A stretch of DNA of 64,000 nucleotides from UBA2821 sp902763335 (GTDB lineage: Bacteria > Bacillota > Clostridia > Lachnospirales > Lachnospiraceae): NCBI GenBank assembly GCA_052066835.1, contig JBQHRJ010000004.1, one strand, 5' to 3'. Both the position numbers and the translations under genes were made by a program. The notes beneath the pieces were generated by a model that was not told where the DNA came from, ran no database searches, and worked only from the letters and a program-made list of their open reading frames with translations. Below, one piece after another: positions 55,974 to 64,000 of the stretch (positions are counted from its first letter, which is position 1; each line of letters begins with the position of its first letter).

Positions 55974-57173
55974 TTATTTATCGTTTGCTGCTGCAACACC
56001 CGGTAATTCTTTTCCTTCAAGGAATTCAAGTGATGCTCCACCACCTGTTGAGATATGTGTCATCTTGTCACCATATCCAAGGTTGTTTACAGCAGCTGCT
56101 GAATCACCACCACCGATAATAGTTGTAGCATCTTCAAGTTCTGCTAAAGCTTCAGCGATTGCAATTGTACCCTTTGCAAAGTTAGGCATCTCGAAACATC
56201 CCATTGGTCCGTTCCATACTACTGTCTTAGCACCCTTGATTGCGTCTGCAAATAATTTTCTTGTCTTTGGTCCTATATCAAGACCTTCCATGTCTGCAGG
56301 GATGTCTCCACGACCAACTTCTTTGTAATTTGCATCATTTGAGAAGTCATCAGCTACTACTGTATCGATAGGGATTAATAACTTAACACCCTTATCTGCT
56401 GCTTTCTTCTCCATGTCAAGTGCATACTGCTTGTAATCTTCCTCAAGAAGTGATTTTCCTACTTCTTCACCATGTGCTGCCATGAATGTATATGCCATAC
56501 CACCACCGATGATTAATGTATCAACCTTGTCTAAGAGGTTCTCAATAACAGGAATCTTTGAAGAAACCTTTGCACCACCAAGAATTGCAACGAAAGGTCT
56601 TACAGGATTATTTACTGCATTTCCAAGGAAATCGATTTCTTTCTGCATTAAGTATCCAACTACTGCTGTATCAACAAATTTTGTAACACCAACATTTGAG
56701 CAGTGAGCTCTGTGAGCTGTACCGAATGCATCGTTAACGAATACATCACAAAGTGAAGCAAGTTCTTTACTGAACTCTTCTCCATTCTTTGTCTCTTCTG
56801 CTCTGTAACGTGTATTCTCAAGTAATACAACATCGCCATCTTTCATAGCCTCAACAGCTGCTTTTGCATTTGGTCCTACTACTTCATTGTCAGCTGCAAA
56901 TTTAACTTCCTGACCTAATAACTCTGTAAGTCTCTTAGCAACCGGTGCTAAAGATAACTCAGGCTTTGGCTCTCCCTTTGGCTTACCTAAGTGTGAGCAA
57001 AGAATAACCTTTCCACCATCAGAAATAAGTTTCTTGATTGTAGGAAGTGCTGCTACAAGACGGTTCTCGTCTGTAATATTAAGATTTTCATCTAAAGGTA
57101 CGTTAAAATCACAACGTACTAATACTCTCTGTCCTTTAACATTAATGTCATCAACTGATTTCTTGTTTAACAT
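55974..57173 (-). CDS. pgk: Phosphoglycerate kinase
   Basis: About 399 residues, ATP-forming step of glycolysis. The N-terminal RVLVRCDFNVPL substrate motif and the C-terminal nucleotide motif TIIGGGDSAAAV are present. The start at 57173 has GGAGG 5 nt upstream; an ATG four codons earlier is in the ribosome-binding block. The distance to tpiA is 29 nt. A strong hairpin separates it from gap. Confidence 0.98.
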   Translation of the reverse strand: MLNKKSVDDINVKGQRVLVRCDFNVPLDENLNITDENRLVAALPTIKKLISDGGKVILCSHLGKPKGEPKPELSLAPVAKRLTELLGQEVKFAADNEVVGPNAKAAVEAMKDGDVVLLENTRYRAEETKNGEEFSKELASLCDVFVNDAFGTAHRAHCSNVGVTKFVDTAVVGYLMQKEIDFLGNAVNNPVRPFVAILGGAKVSSKIPVIENLLDKVDTLIIGGGMAYTFMAAHGEEVGKSLLEEDYKQYALDMEKKAADKGVKLLIPIDTVVADDFSNDANYKEVGRGDIPADMEGLDIGPKTRKLFADAIKGAKTVVWNGPMGCFEMPNFAKGTIAIAEALAELEDATTIIGGGDSAAAVNNLGYGDKMTHISTGGGASLEFLEGKELPGVAAANDK

Positions 57174-57214
57174 TATTGCCTCCATTCCGCTTATTTAGCA
57201 AATAAAATTATAAA

Positions 57215-57241
57215 AGGTCCGGCCCAAACAAGGCCGGACCT
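57215..57241 (-). terminator. Strong hairpin between gap and pgk
   Basis: Perfect 10-bp GC-rich stem AGGTCCGGCC / GGCCGGACCT with a 7-nt loop and TTTTATAATTTT after it on the minus strand. It would end or attenuate gap transcripts and set gap above pgk-tpiA. Confidence 0.8.
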
Positions 57242-57287
57242 GAATATTCCCGTAGTTCTTAATATTTCGATTTATAAAATCTGAGAA

Positions 57288-58304
57288 TTAAGCTAACTCT
57301 GAGAAGTATTTGATTGTTCTAACCATCTGGCTTGTGTAGCTGTTCTCGTTATCATACCAAGAAACAACCTGAACCTCATAAAGGTCATCAGAAATCTTGC
57401 TAACCATTGTCTGTGTAGCATCGAATAATGAACCAAATCTCATTCCAACGATATCGCTAGATACGATTTCGTCTTCGTTGTATCCGAATGACTCGTTAGC
57501 TGCTGCCTTCATAGCAGCATTGATTCCTTCAACTGTAACGTCAGCTTTCTTAACAACTGCTGTAAGGATTGTTGTTGATCCTGTAGGAGTTGGTACACGC
57601 TGTGCAGATCCGATTAATTTTCCGTTTAACTCTGGAATAACTAAACCGATAGCTTTAGCTGCTCCTGTTGAGTTAGGAACGATATTAATTGCTGCTGCTC
57701 TAGATCTTCTTAAATCACCTTTTCTCTGTGGTCCGTCAAGTGTCATCTGATCACCTGTGTAAGCATGGATTGTTACCATGATACCAGACTGGATAGCTGC
57801 ATACTTGTTAAGTGCATCAGCCATAGGTGCTAAGCAGTTTGTTGTACATGAAGCTGCTGAGATGATTGTATCATCAGCTTTTAATGTCTCATGGTTTGTG
57901 TTGTAAACGATTGTAGGAAGGTCGTTTCCAGCTGGAGCTGAGATAACAACTTTTCTTGCACCTGCATTGATATGAGCCTGTGCTTTTTCCTTAGATGTAT
58001 AGAATCCTGAACACTCTAATACAACGTCAACCTTTAAGTCACCCCATGGGCAGTTGTTTGCATCTGGGAAAGCGTAGATCTTAATCTCTTTACCATCAAC
58101 TGTGATTGAATCTTCACCAGCTGAAACCTTATCAGCTAATTCATATTTTCCCTGTGATGAGTCATACTTTAATAAGTGTGCTAACATCTTAGGGCTTGTT
58201 AAATCGTTGATAGCTACTACTTCATATCCTTCAGCACCAAACATCTGTCTGAATGCAAGACGACCGATACGTCCAAAACCATTGATTGCTACTCTTACTG
58301 CCAT
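57288..58304 (-). CDS. gap: Glyceraldehyde-3-phosphate dehydrogenase, type I
   Basis: 338-residue NAD-dependent GAPDH. The NAD motif is INGFGRIGR, and catalytic Cys153 is in SAASCTTNC. HAYTGDQMT carries the catalytic His. Aspartate at position 33 region (AINDLT) favours NAD over NADP. GGAGG precedes the ATG. It has its own promoter and a following hairpin, so it is probably the most strongly expressed gene of the group. Confidence 0.98.
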   Translation of the reverse strand: MAVRVAINGFGRIGRLAFRQMFGAEGYEVVAINDLTSPKMLAHLLKYDSSQGKYELADKVSAGEDSITVDGKEIKIYAFPDANNCPWGDLKVDVVLECSGFYTSKEKAQAHINAGARKVVISAPAGNDLPTIVYNTNHETLKADDTIISAASCTTNCLAPMADALNKYAAIQSGIMVTIHAYTGDQMTLDGPQRKGDLRRSRAAAINIVPNSTGAAKAIGLVIPELNGKLIGSAQRVPTPTGSTTILTAVVKKADVTVEGINAAMKAAANESFGYNEDEIVSSDIVGMRFGSLFDATQTMVSKISDDLYEVQVVSWYDNENSYTSQMVRTIKYFSELA

Positions 58305-58394
58305 GATTTTAATTCCTCCTAAAAATAAATAATAATTTTGTAAGATTGTTAAATTTTTGTCATAGTTGTCTACGCAAAACTCAACCTACGCAAT

Positions 58395-58423
58395 ATTCTA
58401 CCGAATTATTCCAAAAATATCAA
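58395..58423 (-). promoter_or_regulatory. Promoter of gap
   Basis: TTGATA (58418-58423) and TAGAAT (58395-58400) with a 17-nt spacer on the minus strand; the leader is about 85 nt. Confidence 0.7.
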
Positions 58424-58501
58424 GAACATTTTTACCAAATTTTTAATTACATTAATTTTTTTTTCGTATAAAATTACCATTCCCCCTTTAAATCAAACAA
58501 A

Positions 58502-58530
58502 TTGACAATATTCATAACATGAATTATTAT
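58502..58530 (+). promoter_or_regulatory. Promoter of the PHP phosphatase gene
   Basis: TTGACA (58502-58507) and TATTAT (58525-58530) with a 17-nt spacer on the plus strand, about 30 nt before the start codon. Confidence 0.65.
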
Positions 58531-58558
58531 AATTAAAAATGCACGGAGGTGACACTTT

Positions 58559-59359
58559 ATGATATCTGATTTTCATATGCACTCAAAATTTTCCGGCGAT
58601 TCTGAGGCGGATCCCAATGAAATAATATCCACAGCGATATCAAGAGGGATGAACTGTATCTGTTTTACAGACCATCTTGACCTTGATTATCCTGAGCCTG
58701 ACTGTGACTTTGATTTAGATGTTGACAGCTATTATGATAATATTAACATTTTACAGGAAAATTATTCAGACCGGTTAGATATAAGAATCGGTATTGAAAC
58801 CGGACTTGAACCTCATCTTGCAAAAAGACTTGATGAAAGAATAAACCGTCATGATTTTGACTTCATAATAGGTTCTTCACATATTGTAAACGGTATGGAC
58901 CCGTATTATAAATCCTTTTTTGACAACCGTACGAACAAAGAGGCCTATACGGAGTACTTTACTTCTATACTTGAATGTCTGGAAACATGTCACAATTTTG
59001 ATGTTTACGGACATTTAGATTATGTAATACGCTACACACCGTATAAAGACCAGAAATTTTATTATTCTGACTACTCAGATATGATAGATGAAATATTAAA
59101 AAGACTTATAACTTCAGGTAAAGGAATAGAAATAAACACCGGAGGATATGCCGCCGGCTTAAATGCTCTAAACCCTTCTCCTGATATAATAAGACGCTAT
59201 AAGGAACTTGGCGGTGAGATAATTACCGTAGGTTCAGATGCTCATACCACCGACAGAATCGGTGCTGATTTTGACAAAGCCGAAGCGGTATTAAAAGAAT
59301 GTGGATTCAAATACTATACTGTTTTTAAAAACAGAAAACCTCAGTTTATACCATTGTAA
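58559..59359 (+). CDS. PHP-domain histidinol-phosphatase (HisJ-like)
   Basis: 266-residue PHP phosphoesterase. Metal ligands are visible: HMHSKFSGD near the N terminus, FTDHLD, GIETGLE, SSH, GHLDYV, and GSDAHTTDRIG at the C-terminal end. HisJ-type histidinol phosphate hydrolysis is the common annotation. No other his gene is in the window, so the substrate is not proven. GGAGG precedes the ATG. It ends in a bidirectional hairpin. Confidence 0.9.
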   Translation: MISDFHMHSKFSGDSEADPNEIISTAISRGMNCICFTDHLDLDYPEPDCDFDLDVDSYYDNINILQENYSDRLDIRIGIETGLEPHLAKRLDERINRHDFDFIIGSSHIVNGMDPYYKSFFDNRTNKEAYTEYFTSILECLETCHNFDVYGHLDYVIRYTPYKDQKFYYSDYSDMIDEILKRLITSGKGIEINTGGYAAGLNALNPSPDIIRRYKELGGEIITVGSDAHTTDRIGADFDKAEAVLKECGFKYYTVFKNRKPQFIPL

Positions 59360-59365
59360 GAAAAA

Positions 59366-59401
59366 CCTCCAAAAGTCCGAATCAATTCTGACTTCTGGAG
59401 G
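59366..59401. terminator. Bidirectional terminator after the PHP gene
   Basis: CCTCCA-a-AAGTC / GACTT-c-TGGAGG stem (11 pairs, one mismatch) with a 12-nt loop, AAAA/TTTT on each side, between convergent genes. Confidence 0.8.
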
Positions 59402-59410
59402 CTTTTATAA

Positions 59411-60757
59411 TCATACCTGATTTTTATTATCTTCAGAGAAATTCTTAATCTCAAGAACTTTACCTACAACCCTGATTATCTTATTTTTTCTGTTTCTTAT
59501 GGCAGTTGCCCTTATCTTACACTGAACAGGCTTTTTATCTGCATTATTTATTCTTACAAAATCCTCTTCATATTCTGAACCGTCTTCCTCAAGCCGCTTG
59601 AATATTCCAAGAAATCTGTCTTTATCTTCATCATAAACTATTCCCTGTTCAATCATATTTTCCAGATAATTTTCCGTCACAGGAGGATATCCGAATTTTT
59701 CTTCCCACTTATGCGTGTGATAAACAGTCTTATCAATCCAGTTGCACTCAAACACTATACTGTCTGACTGGTTCGCAACGATATGATACCTCTGCTCCTT
59801 CATATGCATCCTTTTACCGTTTATATAATTGACAATAAACCAATAAGCTATGTAAATGGTAAATACCACCGTAATGCCAACACTTAAAATCAACGCATAT
59901 CTTGTTATTTTATCCGTAACATCCTCTATTTCACTTGCAGATACTATGGATACTGCATGCCACTCCGTTGACGGAATAGTTGAATAGCAGACATATCTCT
60001 TATATTTTCCCGTGTTGAATGTTAAAATATCTGATTCATTCTTCTGTATCTGCTTTTTAAGTTTTTCTATCCTTGACTTGTCATTGCTAAAACTGTCTAA
60101 CAGGTCAAAAAGATTCGTATATTTACCTATGGCATCAGGACGTGAAACAAGCGTGCCGTCACTCTGTGCTATAAATGTAGTACCTTTTTTACCTATGGTG
60201 GTCTCACCTATAAGTCCCGTAAACATTTTTATATCATAGGCACACTGAAGAACTCCTGTGATACTTCCGTTTTGTGATATCGGAACCGCAAGAATAATGT
60301 ACTCTCCATTAAGCGAATCAGATTTTAATACTCCCGATATACTTCTTTCACCACTTAATGCCTCCTCAAAGTACCAGTCCTGAAAGTCTGCCTGAAATGT
60401 TTCTCCGTTTATGGTTACTCCCGCACCGTCAAGCTTAATTACTCCGCTGAACATGAGAAGGTCATTCTCATTTTGTGCAGAAAGGGCATCTAACACTTCT
60501 TTGCACTGTATATCGTCATACTGACCTATAAATGATGCCATTGCCTCCATCTTGCTAAATGAATCATCTACTTTTATGCTTATAAAATCTGTTCCCTCAT
60601 CTATAATCTGCTGTAACAGTTCTGATGTATTATTATTAACGACTGTCTCCATATTTTCCTTGTAGTAACTGAAAGATACTGAAACAAATATAATAATCAT
60701 AAACAGGAGTACAAATTTCATATTGATTTTCTTTAAAAATTTCCTCACATTTTTCAT
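59411..60757 (-). CDS. Membrane Cache-PAS sensor protein lacking an output domain
   Basis: About 448 residues: membrane segment (~12-32), an extracytoplasmic dCache domain (to about 285), a second membrane segment (~286-310), and a cytoplasmic PAS domain (~320-440). The protein stops right after the PAS with no GGDEF, EAL, kinase or methyl-accepting domain. The start at 60757 (MKNVRKF) has AAGGAG 10 nt upstream; the EAL gene ends one base before it. It probably signals to its partner through protein contact. Confidence 0.85.
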   Translation of the reverse strand: MKNVRKFLKKINMKFVLLFMIIIFVSVSFSYYKENMETVVNNNTSELLQQIIDEGTDFISIKVDDSFSKMEAMASFIGQYDDIQCKEVLDALSAQNENDLLMFSGVIKLDGAGVTINGETFQADFQDWYFEEALSGERSISGVLKSDSLNGEYIILAVPISQNGSITGVLQCAYDIKMFTGLIGETTIGKKGTTFIAQSDGTLVSRPDAIGKYTNLFDLLDSFSNDKSRIEKLKKQIQKNESDILTFNTGKYKRYVCYSTIPSTEWHAVSIVSASEIEDVTDKITRYALILSVGITVVFTIYIAYWFIVNYINGKRMHMKEQRYHIVANQSDSIVFECNWIDKTVYHTHKWEEKFGYPPVTENYLENMIEQGIVYDEDKDRFLGIFKRLEEDGSEYEEDFVRINNADKKPVQCKIRATAIRNRKNKIIRVVGKVLEIKNFSEDNKNQV

Positions 60758-60758
60758 A

Positions 60759-62159
60759 TCAATAATACTCCTTTTCAAAGTTAATTAATGACATCGGCTT
60801 TGCATAATAATATCCCTGAATCTTATCGCATTCAGTAGTCTTCAAATACTCGATCTGTTCCCTTGTCTCTACTCCTTCACAGATAACCTCCATATTCAGA
60901 TGTTTTGCCATGGTTATAATATCATTTATAACTATTTTTCCTTTTTCGGAATTGGATGCATCATTTAAAAATTCCTTGTCAAGTTTTAAAACATCCAGTG
61001 ACAGTTTATTCAAAATATTAAGAGATGAATATCCCGAACCAAAGTCATCCATCGCAATCCTGAAACCAAGATTATGCAGCTCTTCCATCGTATCAATTGC
61101 ATACTGCAAATCATCCAAAAGAACACTCTCCGTTATTTCCAGTTCTATATATTTGAGAGGGATGTTGTACTCATTTATCACATCTGTTATCTCATCTATA
61201 ATCGTACGGTTTCTAAAGTGTACCGGAGATACGTTTATTGATACAGGATATGGTTCTCTTCCCTGTTCAATCCATTTGGTTATTATTTTAAATACCTGTT
61301 TCCACACATACACATCAAGTTTTGTTATAAAGTTATTTCTCTCAAACAGTTCTATATATTCACCAGGAGGAATGAGTTTTCTTATAGGATCATGCCATCT
61401 CACAAGAGCCTCCGCCGAAACTATCCTCTCAGTCTTAACCGAATACTGTGGCTGAAGATACGCCTCGAATTCTCCGACATCCAGTGCAGACTGCATGTTG
61501 TTCTCTATGTTTTTCTCTTTTAAGACCTTGTCAAGCATTCTTCCGTCAAAGAAAGAATACCTTATAACACTGTTTCCCTTTACACTGTTTCTTGCAAATC
61601 CGGCTCTGTCAACCATAAGATCCACGGATAAATTTTCCTCTTCTATCTTATATATTCCAAATATAAGTGATACATTTCCGGCTGCCACACCGTTCTTTAT
61701 CCGTTCACTTAATGTATTGATAAATCCGGTAATCTCGTCGTCATTTTTATACGAAATCAGCACGCAGAACACATCTGCATAAAATCTTGTTGCCAGCTCA
61801 TTTTTATCAATAAGACCTACAAGTTCTCCGGCGATTCCTCTCAGTGTACTATTTCCACCGTCTATTCCGTACATATCGTTAATTACCTTAAATTTATCAA
61901 CGTCAAACTGTATCAGTGCATAATTTTTTTCTGAACTTTTCGATATAACCTCACGTACATTTTCTTTGAATTTTTCCCAATTCATAAGTCCGGTCACAGA
62001 ATCCTTACCCGTGACCATTTTAATATATTCTTTCTCTCTGAGTTTCATCACAACAATAAAAAATATTACAAATAAAACTACAACAAGAAGAAATCTGAAC
62101 TGAAAATGTGGATATACATCAAGAAATGTTTTCATGTCTGTAATTCCGGTCCCGAACAC
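60759..62159 (-). CDS. GGDEF-EAL protein, predicted c-di-GMP phosphodiesterase
   Basis: 466 residues: one N-terminal membrane segment (~17-38), a GGDEF domain whose active site is degenerate (RFYADVF in place of RxGGDEF), and an EAL domain with EALVRW, INVSPVHF, ELEITESVL, AMDDFGSGYSSL, LKLDKEFL and EGVET, all intact. It should hydrolyse c-di-GMP. The start is GTG with GGAG 9 nt upstream; an ATG eight codons later is an alternative. It is coupled to the Cache-PAS gene. Confidence 0.88.
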   Translation of the reverse strand: MFGTGITDMKTFLDVYPHFQFRFLLVVVLFVIFFIVVMKLREKEYIKMVTGKDSVTGLMNWEKFKENVREVISKSSEKNYALIQFDVDKFKVINDMYGIDGGNSTLRGIAGELVGLIDKNELATRFYADVFCVLISYKNDDEITGFINTLSERIKNGVAAGNVSLIFGIYKIEEENLSVDLMVDRAGFARNSVKGNSVIRYSFFDGRMLDKVLKEKNIENNMQSALDVGEFEAYLQPQYSVKTERIVSAEALVRWHDPIRKLIPPGEYIELFERNNFITKLDVYVWKQVFKIITKWIEQGREPYPVSINVSPVHFRNRTIIDEITDVINEYNIPLKYIELEITESVLLDDLQYAIDTMEELHNLGFRIAMDDFGSGYSSLNILNKLSLDVLKLDKEFLNDASNSEKGKIVINDIITMAKHLNMEVICEGVETREQIEYLKTTECDKIQGYYYAKPMSLINFEKEYY

Positions 62160-62201
62160 TATCCATCACTCCATTCTGCTGTCACATTATATATAAATAG
62201 C

Positions 62202-62235
62202 CCCGACAGTTTTACTACCGATTCCAACTGCCGGG
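62202..62235 (-). terminator. Hairpin after the cysteine desulfurase gene
   Basis: 10-bp stem on the minus strand (CCCGGCAGTT / AACTGTCGGG, one G-U) with a 14-nt loop, followed by TATTTATATAT. It probably ends the desulfurase transcript. Confidence 0.6.
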
Positions 62236-62305
62236 TGCAATCAATTTTCTTTTGAATTAATTATATCAAATCAGATTATTTTGTCAATTTGGATTTATGA
62301 ATATA

Positions 62306-63457
62306 TTAAGATGACATTGTCCTTAAACCGTTTACTGACTTCTTTACCGCCGCTATTGTATAATCTAGTTCCTCGATTGTCGTATTTTCCGATAAAGTAA
62401 GCCTTAGTGCCCCGTGTGCCTCGTCATCAGTCTGTCCCATTGCCACAAGAACATGACTCGGATTCTTTGATCCTGCGCTACATGCCGAACCGCTTGAACA
62501 GCATATTCCCATCGTATCGAGAATTATAACTAATGATTCTCCTTCAATGTGTTTAAAACAGAAATTCGTGTTATTTGGAAGTCTCATTGTCTTATGTCCG
62601 TTAAGAGTACACTCAGGCACATTTTCCGTCATCCCCTTTATCAGATAATCTCTTAACTCTGTTTCCTTTTTTATTTTTTCATCCATTTCATTTAAGGCAA
62701 TATCTGCCGCCTTACCAAATCCCACAATTCCCGGTACATTCAGTGTGCCTGCACGCAGCTTTTTTTCCTGGGAACCGCCATGCATGAAAGGTTCTATTCC
62801 CACATTTTTATTTATATAAAGGCATCCTACCCCTTTTGGGCCATGCAGCTTATGGGCACTGGCACTTAACATATCTATGTTCATCTTTTTTACGTCTATC
62901 GGTATTTGTCCAAATGCCTGAACTGCATCTGTATGAAACAGAACATTATTTGCCCTTGCAATTCTGCCTATCTGGGCTATGTTCTGTATAGTTCCCACTT
63001 CGTTATTTGCAGTCATCACTGAAATAATTATAGTTCCTTTTTTTACAACATCCATAACATGCTCTGGATTCACCATCCCGTCTTTATCGACTTCAAGATA
63101 TGTCACCTCATACCCCTCATTTTCCAGTGACCGGCATGTATTTAGCACTGCGTGATGTTCTATCTTTGTCGTTACAATATGTTTTCCCTTTTTTCTATTT
63201 GCCTTAGCAGCGCATTTTAAAGCCCAGTTATCTGCTTCAGTTCCTCCGGAAGTAAAATATATTTCATCTGCATCCGCATTAATTAATTTCGCAATCCTAC
63301 TACGTGCCAACTCTGTTATCTCTCTGGCCTTTGAAGAAAATTCATATATTCCTGAAGGATTGCTATATATCTTAGAAAAATATGGCAACATTTCTCTCAG
63401 TACATCTGAATATATCTTTGTCGTTGCTGCATTATCCAAATATATAAGCTTCTCCAT
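62306..63457 (-). CDS. Cysteine desulfurase
   Basis: About 383-residue PLP enzyme (NifS/IscS/SufS class V). YLDNAATTK opens the protein, the PLP Lys is in SASAHKLHGPKG, and the catalytic Cys loop is CCSSGSACSAGSKNPSHVL, which is the IscS/NifS group I type. The start at 63457 (MEKLIYL) has GGGGG about 8 nt upstream. It supplies sulfur for Fe-S clusters or tRNA thiolation; no partner (iscU, mnmA, thiI) is in view. Confidence 0.93.
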   Translation of the reverse strand: MEKLIYLDNAATTKIYSDVLREMLPYFSKIYSNPSGIYEFSSKAREITELARSRIAKLINADADEIYFTSGGTEADNWALKCAAKANRKKGKHIVTTKIEHHAVLNTCRSLENEGYEVTYLEVDKDGMVNPEHVMDVVKKGTIIISVMTANNEVGTIQNIAQIGRIARANNVLFHTDAVQAFGQIPIDVKKMNIDMLSASAHKLHGPKGVGCLYINKNVGIEPFMHGGSQEKKLRAGTLNVPGIVGFGKAADIALNEMDEKIKKETELRDYLIKGMTENVPECTLNGHKTMRLPNNTNFCFKHIEGESLVIILDTMGICCSSGSACSAGSKNPSHVLVAMGQTDDEAHGALRLTLSENTTIEELDYTIAAVKKSVNGLRTMSS

Positions 63458-63534
63458 TCCTTTTACCCCCATTACCGGTTATCTTTTTTATATCTTAAGA
63501 ATATATTATGATAAACTTTTGTTTTTGAAACCTG

Positions 63535-63563
63535 ATAGCAATTCTAAATATGAATTTTGCTAT
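63535..63563 (+). promoter_or_regulatory. Leader hairpin before the flippase gene
   Basis: ATAGCAATTC (63535-63544) pairs with GAATTTTGCTAT (63552-63563) with two bulged T, a stem of about 10 pairs in the 5-prime region of the plus-strand gene. No riboswitch class is recognised. Confidence 0.4.
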
Positions 63564-63592
63564 AAAACAGTTTTTATGATGGGAGGATTGAC

Positions 63593-64000
63593 ATGAACAA
63601 AAAAAGTTCATTTATCAAAGGTACTTTTATACTGGTTCTTGCCGGCATAGCAGCGAGAATAATAGGGTTCTTCTTCAGAATATTTTTATCGCGCACACTG
63701 GGAGCCGACGGAATAGGCATATATCAGCTCATTTTCCCGATTCAGGGACTCTGCTATGCATTCTGTGCTGCCGGAATCCAGACCGTTATTTCCCAACAGG
63801 TGGCTGCAAGTGTTATCTCAAATGAAACCTCTCCCAGAACCATTTTAAAATGTGGTATGATTTTATCATTTATTCTTTCCGTATTAACTGCCGTCACATT
63901 ATATAAGAATGCCGGTTTTATTTCCTCCGTATTACTCTCTGAAAAAAGATGTACAGTCCCTCTTCAATATCTATCATATTCAATACCTTTTTCTTCTATT
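63593..64000 (+). CDS. SpoVB/MurJ-like polysaccharide flippase (partial, runs off right edge)
   Basis: First 136 residues of an integral membrane protein of the MATE/MOP flippase superfamily: FIKGTFILVLAGIAARIIGF and GADGIGIYQLIFPIQGLCYA match SpoVB/YtgP-like proteins, which move lipid-linked wall precursors or take part in spore cortex formation. Membrane segments begin near residues 10, 40 and 85. GGGAGG precedes the ATG by 6 nt. The remaining part lies outside the window. Confidence 0.88.
   Translation, partial: MNKKSSFIKGTFILVLAGIAARIIGFFFRIFLSRTLGADGIGIYQLIFPIQGLCYAFCAAGIQTVISQQVAASVISNETSPRTILKCGMILSFILSVLTAVTLYKNAGFISSVLLSEKRCTVPLQYLSYSIPFSSI

Noticed and set aside
60910..61455. 181-residue plus-strand ORF
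   Set aside because: Antisense to the EAL domain gene, whose motifs are clear on the minus strand.
62160..62305. c-di-GMP riboswitch near the EAL gene
   Set aside because: The hairpin lacks the GEMM core and follows the desulfurase stop; it is more like a terminator.

Overview
This 64 kb window looks like a chromosome segment from a spore-forming, low-GC member of the Clostridia, most likely the Lachnospiraceae. The evidence is AT-rich DNA, strong GGAGG ribosome-binding sites, the sporulation genes sigG, yqfC, yqfD and ylmC/ymxH, a spore photoproduct lyase relative, and the gene order yqfC-yqfD-phoH-HD-ybeY-cdd. Most genes lie on the minus strand. The species is not identified.

Layout. Positions 1-19 kb are a long minus-strand housekeeping run: mismatch repair (mutL partial, mutS), miaB, an M14 peptidase, proline synthesis (proA, proB, separated by folate, patatin and unknown genes), two FAD-dependent reductases, a BofC-like protein, cdd, ybeY, an HD-domain membrane protein, phoH, yqfD and yqfC. 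From 19.2 to 19.9 kb are two plus-strand solitary HicB-like genes. From 20 to 26 kb lie metA, ligA, an rRNA pseudouridine synthase, thiC and a HAD phosphatase. From 25.9 to 31.2 kb are a small FliD-like protein gene and a tightly packed minus-strand group: PfkB-like protein, methyltransferase-like protein, SDR, SPL-family radical SAM enzyme and diguanylate cyclase. From 31.3 to 38.4 kb lie gdhA, two unknown genes, tRNA-Arg(CCG), efp and the shikimate genes aroK, aroD and aroE. A 1600-residue secreted Ig-like/FN3 protein fills 38.5-43.3 kb. From 43.4 to 48.7 kb are yqeG-like, nrdR, ymxH, sigG, secG, a small ORF, a DRE-TIM enzyme and enolase. From 48.8 to 58.3 kb glycolytic genes (eno, gpmI, tpiA, pgk, gap) surround a cell-wall amidase, a ketopantoate reductase, sfsA and a small accessory island. 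From 58.5 kb to the right edge are a PHP phosphatase, a two-gene cyclic-di-GMP module, a cysteine desulfurase and the start of a SpoVB-like flippase.

The most distinctive feature is at 53.8-54.5 kb: a type III toxin-antitoxin (AntiQ/AbiQ, ToxIN-like) locus. It has a promoter, three 34-35 nt RNA repeats whose short stems differ by compensatory changes, a terminator, and a ToxN/AbiQ-family toxin gene. It is bracketed by an intact zinc-ribbon gene and a zinc-ribbon pseudogene with an in-frame stop.

Other points of interest are a PfkB protein with Asn in place of the catalytic Asp; a membrane sensor (Cache-PAS) encoded separately from its GGDEF-EAL partner; yqfD with no normal start codon at its conserved N terminus; an enolase leader that could occlude its ribosome-binding site; and a recurrent AAATGGAGG-type initiation context that creates decoy start codons. 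All family assignments come from motif reading without database searches.
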